Positions 1 through 6,252 of a stretch of DNA of 8,335 nucleotides are shown piece after piece. The notes beneath the pieces were generated by a model, which did no database searches, was not told where the DNA came from, and worked only from the letters and a program-made list of their open reading frames with translations. Positions within the stretch are counted from its first letter, which is position 1, and the number at the start of each line of letters is the position of its first letter. Made by a program: the position numbers and the translations under genes. Source of the DNA: Armatimonadota bacterium. GTDB taxonomy: Bacteria; Armatimonadota; UBA5829. The DNA is taken from positions 1 through 8,335 of the forward strand of contig JAMCYN010000115.1 of the NCBI GenBank assembly GCA_023474015.1, in the 5' to 3' direction.

Positions 1-271
1 TCTTCATCAGGCTCTTGAGCGCCGAATCGAACGGCACATCCTTGAACGAGATCGAGGCGATTGTCCCGCTCACGTTCGAGTCCATGGAGTAGTTCTTGCC
101 GGAGTTCTTGAAAAGCGCCTGAAGCGCCGAGCGGACACTGACATCCTGCAATTCCAGGTTGACCGTCTCCTTCGCCTTCGTGCTTCCCGCCTCGGCCGCC
201 ATCGCCGGGCCAACGGCCAAGCTTAACACTGCAACAACCATGATTAGAGATCGAATACTTGCCAAGCTCAT
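1..271 (-). CDS. Exported STN-domain (secretin/TonB short N-terminal) protein, 5' part only
   Basis: The first 90 codons of a minus-strand gene that leaves the window at its left edge. It starts at ATG 271, preceded by an SD (GGAGG, complement of 280-284) with an 8-nt spacer. Residues 1-25 form a signal peptide: a basic start, a hydrophobic stretch over about 9-24, and an AMA-A cleavage site after residue 25. From about residue 37 the chain reads VNLELQDVSVRSALQALF, then a short turn, then IASISFKDVPFDSALKSLM. This beta-alpha-beta pattern with 'a-l-x-x-l' helices is typical of the STN domain found at the N-terminus of secretins (PilQ, GspD) and TonB-dependent receptors. Such domains sit in the periplasm and contact inner-membrane partners. 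Whether a secretin pore, a TonB barrel or a short stand-alone STN protein follows cannot be seen. The domain call is by pattern recognition only. Confidence 0.75.
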   Translation of the reverse strand, partial: MSLASIRSLIMVVAVLSLAVGPAMAAEAGSTKAKETVNLELQDVSVRSALQALFKNSGKNYSMDSNVSGTIASISFKDVPFDSALKSLMK

Positions 272-302
272 CTCCCACACCTCCAACCTATGTACGCCCT
301 GG

Positions 303-328
303 AGTTTCGGGAATTCATTCCCGAAACT
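303..328. promoter_or_regulatory. Perfect 12-bp-arm palindrome, candidate operator
   Basis: AGTTTCGGGAAT (303-314), a 2-bp centre (315-316) and ATTCCCGAAACT (317-328) form an uninterrupted inverted repeat, 31 bp upstream of the STN start codon. The 2-bp centre is too tight for a good RNA hairpin loop and no T-run follows on either strand, so a terminator is unlikely. A dimeric repressor site fits better. If the candidate promoter at 339-367 is right, the palindrome lies just downstream of its start point, a classic roadblock position. The cognate regulator is unknown, and the sequence matches neither the gamma-proteobacterial nor the Gram-positive LexA box. Confidence 0.6.
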
Positions 329-338
329 TCTCACATGA

Positions 339-367
339 TTTAGACTCCACAAATCGGCAAATGTTCA
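339..367 (-). promoter_or_regulatory. Candidate promoter of the STN gene
   Basis: Read on the minus strand: TGAACA (367-362), a 17-bp spacer, then TCTAAA (344-339). Each hexamer matches the housekeeping consensus at 4 of 6 positions. Transcription would begin near 332, giving a leader of about 60 nt that includes the palindrome. The match is weak and rests mainly on ideal spacing and position. Confidence 0.3.
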
Positions 368-661
368 CTGCTTTTTTGTGCCCCACGGGCAAATTTATTA
401 GCAGGAAGGGATGCGAACACCGTGTGCCCGCCGTTTCCCAAGCCGTGCTCATTACTTGCCCGCTTCGGTGGAGTAATAGCCTCGGGCGCTTGGGGTTCCT
501 GTTAATTTGTATACCCAAATATAAGGTCCAACCTGACGCCCTTGGCTAGCAATGTCTGGCATATAGATGGCAGATGCCTGCGCCCTCTCAGCGCCGAGGC
601 CCACATGCAAGTGACTGATGTGTGAGCAACATGTCATTAATAAGTCTTTGCGGTGTATGGG

Positions 662-667
662 TATAAT
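662..667 (+). promoter_or_regulatory. Consensus -10 box for the phosphatase gene
   Basis: A perfect TATAAT sits 76 bp upstream of the ATG at 743, with a G/T-rich run just before it. No convincing -35 hexamer lies 16-18 bp upstream (that stretch reads AATAAG). The start point would be near 674, which argues against translation beginning at the upstream in-frame ATG at 653 because that codon would not be in the mRNA. Confidence 0.45.
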
Positions 668-742
668 AAATCGCATGTGTGGCATCTCTGTTCAAACGCG
701 CTGTTCGCCGAGAGCAGAATCCCGTCAGCGAGATTCATACGC

Positions 743-3001
743 ATGGAAGTACTTATCAGAAATGAGTGGCTGGCAAATCTGCTGCTGCCCCAACGTAACC
801 TGCTCACTGAATACTGGATCGAAAATATTCGATCCGAGGGTATAGTAGGTTACGAAACCATTAATGATGAGCAACTGCGAGAAGATCTCCCCCAAACCGT
901 CGATTCCATGATATATGCCTTCCGAACTGGTGACACCGAGGGGGCGCGCAAGCACTCCGTCGGCGTAATCCGGCGGCGGCTTGCGAATGGGTTCCTACTT
1001 CCCGACCTGCAGATGTCGCTGCACGCTCTTGAGACAGCGGTGATGCGGGTGGTGAAGCAGGCACAAGTCGGCACGGCCAAGGAGCTTGAGGCCCTTAAGT
1101 CCGCCAGCGGCATGTACTACATCGTGGCGTTGATTGCCGCGGATGTGTATGAGCAACTTCGGACCGAGCAGCAAGAACGCTTCACGACAACCTACGAGTT
1201 CGGTATTATGTTGAGTAGGAACCTGGACTTGGATGCACTCCTGGATACCTCAGTCAGTAAAGTGGCCGAGTATTCTGGTGGAGCATCCGTGGCAATACTT
1301 CTCGCGATTCGGGAAGGAGATGTCGGCGAAGTAGGGGCTTACTACAACCTCGACCAGGAAATTGTCGAAGCTATGCCTGACATCATTAGGTCCCTTGGCT
1401 GTGGCGTGTTGGATGCGGGCAGCACGGATATGCGTCATGCTGCCTGCTGGATACCGGATGTGCGAGTCGCCAGGAGTACGGAAAAGTGGTCCGTGTTGCT
1501 TGCTTCTCACGAGCGTCTGTCTATGATGTGCGCGCCGCTGCTGGCCAAGCAGAGGTACCTGGGCAGCTTGGTGTTGCTGTGGTCGGATGAGCATACTGTG
1601 TCCGATCCTGAAAAGGACTTCCTGCTTGCGATGGCGGGCCACATAGCAAATGCCGTGCAAAATGCCATTCTCTACGAGGAGGCGCGAGGAAAGCGGGAAC
1701 TCGATGTGCTTCTGAATGCGAGTAGGCTTTTCGCATCTTCACTCGACACCCAGGACATACTCCATATGATGGCAAAAATGGCGACTGAAGCAGTGAGGGC
1801 CGACCTTGCCATAGTGTTCACTCTGGATCCGCTTCAAAAACGGTCACGCATAGCCTACTATGCCGGCAGTAGGCGGGCTGCCAGTGCCGTCCAGGTCATA
1901 AGGGAGATAGTTGCCCCGGAGGAGGAGAACGGCTTTAGCGTTTTGGGGCCGGACTTTGCCGGCGGGAAACCCATAATGTTTCGCGACCGTAACGATTTCT
2001 CCGGGCGGCTGCAACCTCTTGCCGAGACCATCGGGTCCGGTCTGGCGGTGCCGCTGAGGCAGAAAGACATGCTGCTCGGGGCGTTCGCCATCATATCGTT
2101 CAGGCAGGATGCCTTTGACGAAAACGATCTTTTGCTTGCGATCAGCCTGGCGGACCTGGCGGCTGTTGCCATAGAGAACGCCCGACTGTACGAGTACGAG
2201 AGGAACATTGCAGAGACCCTCCAGAGGACCTTCCTGCCATCCAGCCTCCCCGCGATTGAGGGTTATGAGATCGCCGCGTACTACAGGTCGGCGATGGCCG
2301 AAGCAGAGGTCGGGGGCGATTTCTACGACGTTTTCGCTACCGCCGAAGGGCGTGTGTGCATCATTATCGGGGATGTATCGGGGAAAGGTCTGAAGGCGGC
2401 GGTCCCCACGGCTATGGGCAAGTACACGGTTCGCGCATACGCCGCGGAGAATTCATCGCCCGGCAATGTGCTGGCGCGGTTCAACCGGATATTCTACGAG
2501 AATGTTCCGGATTGCCTCTTCATGACTGCCTTCTACGCGACTCTGGACAAGGGAGACAACGCCGTAACATACTCTAGCGCCGGGCACAACCCCCCGCTGC
2601 TGTATTCCTCGGCATCCGGTCGAGTTAAAGAGATCAATGTGGGCGGCCTCTGTCTCGGAGTTATCGCCAACGCGGAGTACGTGGAGACCACGATTTACCT
2701 GCAGCCTGGGGACGTACTGCTCCTGTATACAGACGGCGCAACCGACGTAAAGAGGGACGATGAGCGTCTGGAAATTGCCGGGCTGGAGCAGCTATTCCTG
2801 GCCAGCGTGGACGAGTCAGCGGAACAGATCATGCGCAATGTGTCCGATGGTATTTGCAGTTATAGCCGCGGACGGCTGGCGGACGATGTTGCGCTGGTAG
2901 TGCTGAAAAGGCAGGACGACGGATCGAGCGGCTACCCGAACACGTCCTCCGCCGCCGCGACGAACTCCTCCTCCAACTCGTGTGGGGTCGCATCAACCTG
3001 A
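743..3001 (+). CDS. PP2C-type serine phosphatase (RsbU/SpoIIE class) with RsbRD-like N-terminus and two GAF-like domains
   Basis: A 752-residue signalling protein, predicted cytoplasmic (no signal peptide or membrane segment). Residues 1-140 resemble the helical RsbRD N-terminal domain of stressosome-type proteins. About 147-312 and 318-490 look like two GAF sensor domains, each ending in a helix of the type 'AxAIENARLYEYE'. The phosphatase domain spans about 490-722 and keeps the metal-binding set: GGDFYDVF with Asp526, GDVSGKG with Asp544, SAGHNPP with His615, YTDGATD with Asp664, and ADDVALVVL with Asp714/Asp715. Family members dephosphorylate STAS anti-sigma antagonists and so activate an alternative sigma factor. 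No STAS protein, RsbW kinase or sigma gene is nearby, so the target is unknown. ATG 743 was chosen because a TATAAT box lies between it and the ATG at 653; its SD is weak. The last 30 residues are a low-complexity Ser/Asn/Ala tail lying largely antisense to the ligase gene. Confidence 0.9.
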   Translation: MEVLIRNEWLANLLLPQRNLLTEYWIENIRSEGIVGYETINDEQLREDLPQTVDSMIYAFRTGDTEGARKHSVGVIRRRLANGFLLPDLQMSLHALETAVMRVVKQAQVGTAKELEALKSASGMYYIVALIAADVYEQLRTEQQERFTTTYEFGIMLSRNLDLDALLDTSVSKVAEYSGGASVAILLAIREGDVGEVGAYYNLDQEIVEAMPDIIRSLGCGVLDAGSTDMRHAACWIPDVRVARSTEKWSVLLASHERLSMMCAPLLAKQRYLGSLVLLWSDEHTVSDPEKDFLLAMAGHIANAVQNAILYEEARGKRELDVLLNASRLFASSLDTQDILHMMAKMATEAVRADLAIVFTLDPLQKRSRIAYYAGSRRAASAVQVIREIVAPEEENGFSVLGPDFAGGKPIMFRDRNDFSGRLQPLAETIGSGLAVPLRQKDMLLGAFAIISFRQDAFDENDLLLAISLADLAAVAIENARLYEYERNIAETLQRTFLPSSLPAIEGYEIAAYYRSAMAEAEVGGDFYDVFATAEGRVCIIIGDVSGKGLKAAVPTAMGKYTVRAYAAENSSPGNVLARFNRIFYENVPDCLFMTAFYATLDKGDNAVTYSSAGHNPPLLYSSASGRVKEINVGGLCLGVIANAEYVETTIYLQPGDVLLLYTDGATDVKRDDERLEIAGLEQLFLASVDESAEQIMRNVSDGICSYSRGRLADDVALVVLKRQDDGSSGYPNTSSAAATNSSSNSCGVAST

Positions 3002-3594
3002 AGCTCGCGAAGGGTAACCACGAAGTCGCCGTGGGGCCGCCCGTTCCGGTAGTCAGGCTCCCGTGACGGGTGTCTCAACACGGCATACATCAGGTCGCGG
3101 TCGATATCGACCAGCAGAGTCCCGTGAAGCAGGATAGCCCGCCACTTCCTCGCCTGCGCGTTCCCGGATATCTTTCTGTCTCCCACGGCGACATCCGATA
3201 TCCCACGCTTATGGGCTTCGACCCCGACGTGGGAAAGCGCGCGCACGACCAGGCTTGTTCCCTGGTCGAACATTCGGTGAATGTCGAGGCGTCCCGGATC
3301 GGGGGCAGTGAATGAGTAGTTGAGCACTCCCAGGCTCTGAAGGACAGTGCTGCCACCAGTCACTCTCCTGAGAATAGTTATCCCTCGGCGCTCACATTCA
3401 TCCTGGAACAACTCTTTCTCGGGCTTGTCGGCACAGCCCAGAACGACAGTCGGAGCGCCGCCCCACCAGAGCCTGAGCGTTCTTTTCCCATCCCTTTGAG
3501 CTTCCGATGCGAGTCTTTCATCGAATCTGAGGTTCTCTTCCACGGTCGTTGCGGACCACCGCACGATCTCCAACCGGCTGATACTGCTGCACAT
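2932..3594 (-). CDS. Lipoate-protein ligase A / BPL_LplA_LipB family protein, single catalytic domain
   Basis: A 220-residue cytoplasmic protein of the lipoate/biotin ligase fold. Family signatures appear in order: an 'EENLRFDERL' opening helix (about 19-28), WWGGAPTVVLG (43-53), RRVTGGSTVLQ (76-86) with LNYSF (91-95), ISDVAVGDRKISGNAQ (132-147) with the expected acyl-adenylate Lys at 141, and LHGTLLVDID (156-165). Members attach lipoyl or octanoyl groups to lysines of E2 or GcvH domains. The usual RRxxGGGxVxH motif has Ser at the third Gly position and Gln86 in place of His; I recall Gln here in some bacterial subfamilies, so it need not mean inactivity. It lacks the C-terminal accessory domain of 338-residue E. 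coli LplA, so ligase, octanoyltransferase and amidotransferase remain possible. The ATG start has a poor SD; GTG at 3564-3562 is an alternative. It follows larA by 62 bp and may be cotranscribed. Confidence 0.8.
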   Translation of the reverse strand: MCSSISRLEIVRWSATTVEENLRFDERLASEAQRDGKRTLRLWWGGAPTVVLGCADKPEKELFQDECERRGITILRRVTGGSTVLQSLGVLNYSFTAPDPGRLDIHRMFDQGTSLVVRALSHVGVEAHKRGISDVAVGDRKISGNAQARKWRAILLHGTLLVDIDRDLMYAVLRHPSREPDYRNGRPHGDFVVTLRELQVDATPHELEEEFVAAAEDVFG

Positions 3595-3656
3595 AAAGAC
3601 TATTTTAGCGCGTGAAGCGCGGTTTCGCCACTGTCACCTGCATAACCGAATACACC

Positions 3657-4934
3657 TTAGCTTCCTCCAAACACCGGCGCCACATACGGCCCTTCGGGAA
3701 TTACAGCGGCGCAACGGTCAGCTGCCGCCAGCGCATCCCGCAGTTCGCCTGGCGACGCAAGGCAATGCACTCCGGTGCATGCGGCCTCCGGCCCGGTCAG
3801 GCCGCCGGAGTAGAGATGGACTTTCCCTGTGCGTGTCACGCGAAGCAGCATCTCCGTCTGCCACTCATCCACCGCAGCGAACCGTTGTCGCCCAATTTCG
3901 GCCAGGAACTCCTGCTCGCCAATCGAAATCATTCGCCGTTGAGCCGACGCGAACTCCGGCGAGCCCAACCCCTCGGAGCATTCCGACACTATGAACAGAT
4001 CGCCGCCGCGCTCCAGAATGTCCATGGCCGCGACCATCCCCTTGACGGTCTGGTAGTAGGTCTTGTCCAGGGGATAGCCCGCCGCGCTAGTGATGACAGT
4101 CTTATACTTATGGGGCACGCCGATCTCCGCATAGCCGCGCAGCCGTCGTACGGCCTCCAAGTGGCTAGCCTCTATCGTGCCGAAGTTCGCGAACGACATC
4201 CCCCGGTGCTCGTCCAGGATCACATTCACGGCCAGACAGCGGCCCAGCATCCCCGCGATTTCCATCTGCTCTTCGTGAAGGGGGTTGCCCTCCAGCACGC
4301 AGTTGGCCGCCTTCGGGTCCTCCAGGAACTCGGTGCTGTGAACCCGGGTGATCGTCTCCTGATGGGCGATTCCCGGGGTGATCATCTTGCGCCCGCCTGA
4401 GTAGCCCGCCATGAAGTGAGGTTCCACCAACCCCACCACCACCCGCAGATCCGCCTCCACGAACCGGCGGTCGATCTTTACCGGCGTCCCGCGTCGCGTG
4501 TCACCCAGGTGGATGTGGTCGGCGTCGTTGCGAGCGAAGTGGTTTACGACCTTGACCGTCTCCAGCACCCAGTCGTCCCCGATCAACTCCCTGAGTTCAT
4601 CGCCCTCGTTAGGCCGGTGGAGACCCGTGGCGACGAGTACCGTTATCGCGTTCGGGCTTATGCCGGAAGCCATCAACTCGCGGATGAGCGTGGGGAGGAT
4701 AGCGCCATTGGGCACCGGTCGAGTGATATCGCATATCACCACGCACGCGCTCCGGCATCCCCCGGCTTCTTCAACTAGCGTACCCGATCCCACCGGGCGC
4801 GACAAAGCTTGCCGCACCGCCTCAACCGGGTCCGCTACCACTGGCATCTCGGTCTTACGTATTACATCGACCCGCCAATGGTCCGGCAGGTCGATACCGA
4901 GCCCCGTCTTGCCATAATTCATCATCACACGCAT
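3657..4934 (-). CDS. larA: LarA-family nickel-dependent lactate racemase / 2-hydroxyacid racemase
   Basis: A 425-residue cytoplasmic enzyme, the normal length for LarA. LarA interconverts D- and L-lactate with a covalently bound nickel-pincer nucleotide. The known active-site set is conserved at almost the same numbers as in characterised LarA: DITRP with Asp69/Arg72, GLHRP with His106, EPHFMAGYSGGRK with His173 and the cofactor-binding Lys183, RVHS with His199, and YYQTVKGM with Lys298. The enzyme should therefore be catalytically competent. Many LarA homologues act on other 2-hydroxyacids, so the substrate is inferred. ATG 4934 was chosen because GGAG lies 7 nt upstream and an extended -10 box at 4970-4978 would start transcription near 4963, which excludes the upstream in-frame TTG 4970 and ATG 4967. 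The cofactor-building genes larB, larC and larE are not in the window. The ligase gene follows on the same strand. Confidence 0.9.
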   Translation of the reverse strand: MRVMMNYGKTGLGIDLPDHWRVDVIRKTEMPVVADPVEAVRQALSRPVGSGTLVEEAGGCRSACVVICDITRPVPNGAILPTLIRELMASGISPNAITVLVATGLHRPNEGDELRELIGDDWVLETVKVVNHFARNDADHIHLGDTRRGTPVKIDRRFVEADLRVVVGLVEPHFMAGYSGGRKMITPGIAHQETITRVHSTEFLEDPKAANCVLEGNPLHEEQMEIAGMLGRCLAVNVILDEHRGMSFANFGTIEASHLEAVRRLRGYAEIGVPHKYKTVITSAAGYPLDKTYYQTVKGMVAAMDILERGGDLFIVSECSEGLGSPEFASAQRRMISIGEQEFLAEIGRQRFAAVDEWQTEMLLRVTRTGKVHLYSGGLTGPEAACTGVHCLASPGELRDALAAADRCAAVIPEGPYVAPVFGGS

Positions 4935-4969
4935 ACCGCCGCTCCAATCGCCACGATTTCCATACATCA

Positions 4970-4978
4970 ATCATATCA
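4970..4978 (-). promoter_or_regulatory. Extended -10 promoter of larA
   Basis: On the minus strand the sequence reads TGATATGAT, that is TGn followed by TATGAT (5 of 6 to consensus). No good -35 box lies 16-18 bp upstream, as is common for extended -10 promoters. The start point would fall near 4963, giving a leader of about 29 nt that contains the SD used by ATG 4934. Confidence 0.45.
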
Positions 4979-5046
4979 CTTTGCGGAACGCGGGAGCTAT
5001 ACCGGCAGGCTCCATCTTCATCGCGAAGGCGCGAAAGGGGAAGGGA

Positions 5047-5062
5047 GGGATTCAGAAATCCC
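5047..5062. repeat. Small hairpin, first element of an intergenic repeat cluster
   Basis: GGGATT-CAGA-AATCCC forms a perfect 6-bp stem with a 4-nt loop. It shares the GATT-C(A/G)GA-AATC core with the larger hairpin 13 bp downstream, so the two look like diverged copies of one palindromic family. No T-run follows on either strand. Confidence 0.55.
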
Positions 5063-5075
5063 CGGATTAGCCTTG

Positions 5076-5101
5076 GGGTGGCGATTCGGAAATCGCCACC
5101 C
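5076..5101. repeat. Strong 11-bp hairpin between pstS and larA
   Basis: GGGTGGCGATT (5076-5086), loop CGGA (5087-5090), AATCGCCACCC (5091-5101): a perfect GC-rich stem-loop 41 bp past the pstS stop codon. It could protect the 3' end of pstS mRNA or help end transcription, but there is no T-run on the minus strand, so it is not a standard intrinsic terminator. It resembles REP-like dispersed palindromes. Confidence 0.65.
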
Positions 5102-5129
5102 AACGTAGGGAAATCGCCACCCAACGTAG
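5088..5129. repeat. Perfect 21-bp tandem duplication
   Basis: Positions 5088-5108 and 5109-5129 are identical 21-bp units beginning GGAAATCGCCACCC and ending CAACGTAG, directly abutting. The first unit includes the right arm of the 5076-5101 hairpin, so the duplication provides a second right arm that could pair with the same left arm. It ends 12 bp from the pstS stop codon. On the minus strand it would read as a repeated Thr-Leu-Gly-Gly-Asp-Phe peptide, but no gene is supported there. Confidence 0.85.
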
Positions 5130-5141
5130 TTCTGCTCGCGG

Positions 5142-6185
5142 TCAGAGAACGCGCTTGCCCCTTGATCGAATGCTCTTCAGGGCAGCTTCGTTTATCCTTA
5201 CCATCTTGGCGGGAAGAGGAGCGTAGAGCAGTGACTTTGCCATTTTCTGGCCGTCGTGGATCGCCCAGTCGAGGAAGTTGCACAGCGCTTTTGCCTTCGC
5301 CGGATCATCCTGGTTTGTGTAGACAAGGATGTAAGTGAACCCGGCTATCGGGTAGGCGTTTTTGCCGGAGGAATTGACGATCACGGTTCGGACGTCTTTC
5401 TTCATTGCCGCGACGGCGCCGGCTGCTGCTGCGACCGTGCTGTCAATCGAGGCCTTGATATAGTGTCCGGCCTGATTGCGCATAATCGCGGCCGGCAGGT
5501 GGTTCTGCACGGTATAGGCAAGCTCCACGTAGCCGATCGCGCCGGGCGTTTGCTTCACTAGAGCAGTCACACCTTCATTGCCCTTGCCGCCGATGCCCGC
5601 CGGCCAACTCACAGACTTGCCCGCGCCGACCGTGCTCTTCCACTCTTTGTTCACAGCGGACAGATAGTTCGTGAAGATATAGCTCGTTCCACTGCCATCC
5701 GACCTGTGCACGACAACTATGGGCTGCTTGGGAAACCTGAGCTTCGGATTGGCGGCGGTGATCGCACGGTCGTTCCACTTGGTAATCTTGCCCAGATAAA
5801 TCCCTGAGAGGATCTCGGGAGTAAGCCGGAGGCCGTTGCCAATTCCCTCGATGTTGTAGGTGAGTACTACCGAGCCCGCGACCGTGGGAATATGCGCCAC
5901 CCGGGCCGGCATAGTCTTCAGGTCATCATTGGAAAGGGGAGCGTCGCTTGCGCCAAAGTCAGCCGTTCGGGCCTTTAGCTGCTGAATGCCTGCGCCGCTG
6001 CCAAGCGACTGGTAATTGATGGCTGTCCCTGTCATCTTGTGATAGGCGTCGAACCACTTGGAGTAGATGGGATATGGAAACGTTGCTCCAACACCGATTA
6101 GATCGGTACCAGACCACGCCGGGCTGGTCGCGCTAATCACCAGGACCGCGAGAGCACAAAGAATATTTCTGACTTGGTTGAACAC
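5142..6185 (-). CDS. pstS: PstS, periplasmic phosphate-binding protein of the Pst ABC transporter
   Basis: A 347-residue substrate-binding protein that delivers phosphate to the PstCAB permease. A signal peptide covers residues 1-25 (hydrophobic core about 8-19, A-W-S then Gly). The PstS family motifs are all present: GATFPYPIYSKW (33-44), YQSLGSGAG (58-66), DFGASDAPL (76-84), and HRSDGSGTSYIFTNYL (160-175), which supplies the Ser/Asp/Arg anion-binding residues. GNEGVTALV and GAIGYVELAY follow in the second lobe. No lipobox cysteine is placed for lipidation, so it is probably soluble in the periplasm. The start is GTG 6185, preceded by AAGGAG with a spacer of about 10 nt. It lies 67 bp behind the porin gene, with a hairpin in the gap; pstC, pstA, pstB and phoU are not in the window. 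Confidence 0.95.
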   Translation of the reverse strand: MFNQVRNILCALAVLVISATSPAWSGTDLIGVGATFPYPIYSKWFDAYHKMTGTAINYQSLGSGAGIQQLKARTADFGASDAPLSNDDLKTMPARVAHIPTVAGSVVLTYNIEGIGNGLRLTPEILSGIYLGKITKWNDRAITAANPKLRFPKQPIVVVHRSDGSGTSYIFTNYLSAVNKEWKSTVGAGKSVSWPAGIGGKGNEGVTALVKQTPGAIGYVELAYTVQNHLPAAIMRNQAGHYIKASIDSTVAAAAGAVAAMKKDVRTVIVNSSGKNAYPIAGFTYILVYTNQDDPAKAKALCNFLDWAIHDGQKMAKSLLYAPLPAKMVRINEAALKSIRSRGKRVL

Positions 6186-6212
6186 TGTCTTTATTCTCCT
6201 TTTCTTCTTGGC

Positions 6213-6241
6213 GCGGAGCGCAAAGGTCTTTCGCGCTCCGC
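6213..6241. repeat. Intercistronic hairpin between the porin gene and pstS
   Basis: GCGGAGCGC (6213-6221) and GCGCTCCGC (6233-6241) form a perfect 9-bp stem. Inside it AAAG and CTTT can extend the stem past a single-base bulge. On the transcribed minus strand the hairpin begins 11 nt after the porin stop and is followed by an A/G-rich stretch carrying the pstS SD, not a T-run. It is therefore more likely an mRNA-stability or partial-attenuation element than a terminator. Confidence 0.6.
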
Positions 6242-6252
6242 ATTTGGACGTT

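Larger units (their letters stand above)
272..742. other. Divergent intergenic region between the STN gene and the phosphatase gene
   Basis: About 470 bp with no gene I can support. The short open frames here have no recognisable protein pattern and no good SD. What it does hold: the SD and a candidate promoter of the minus-strand STN gene, a long palindrome at 303-328, a small GC hairpin at 379-391 (TGCCC-CAC-GGGCA) with no T-run, and a consensus -10 box at 662-667 for the plus-strand phosphatase gene. I recognise no riboswitch or tRNA in 392-640. Confidence 0.6.

Noticed and set aside
379..391. TGCCC-CAC-GGGCA hairpin as an intrinsic terminator
   Set aside because: The stem is only 5 bp. 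The T-run lies on the 5' side in the plus direction, and neither strand has a T-run after the stem.
452..685. 77-codon minus-strand frame in the divergent spacer
   Set aside because: No SD, no recognisable domain, and it overlaps the plus-strand -10 box.
653..742. Upstream in-frame ATG (653) and GTG (677) as starts of the phosphatase gene
   Set aside because: A consensus TATAAT at 662-667 lies between them and ATG 743, neither has an SD, and the extra residues have no family pattern.
3612..4400. 262-codon plus-strand open frame
   Set aside because: It is antisense to larA, shows no domain pattern, and is an expected by-product of GC-rich coding DNA on the other strand.
4935..4970. TTG 4970 or ATG 4967 as the larA start
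   Set aside because: They overlap or directly adjoin the extended -10 box and have no SD, while ATG 4934 has GGAG 7 nt upstream and gives the usual LarA numbering of active-site residues.
5088..5129. Two tandem 21-bp units as a minimal CRISPR array
   Set aside because: The units abut with no spacer and no cas gene is present.
4855..5283. 142-codon minus-strand open frame spanning the end of pstS and the start of larA
   Set aside because: It overlaps both genes out of frame, and its repeated TLGGDF peptide is just the translated 21-bp tandem repeat.
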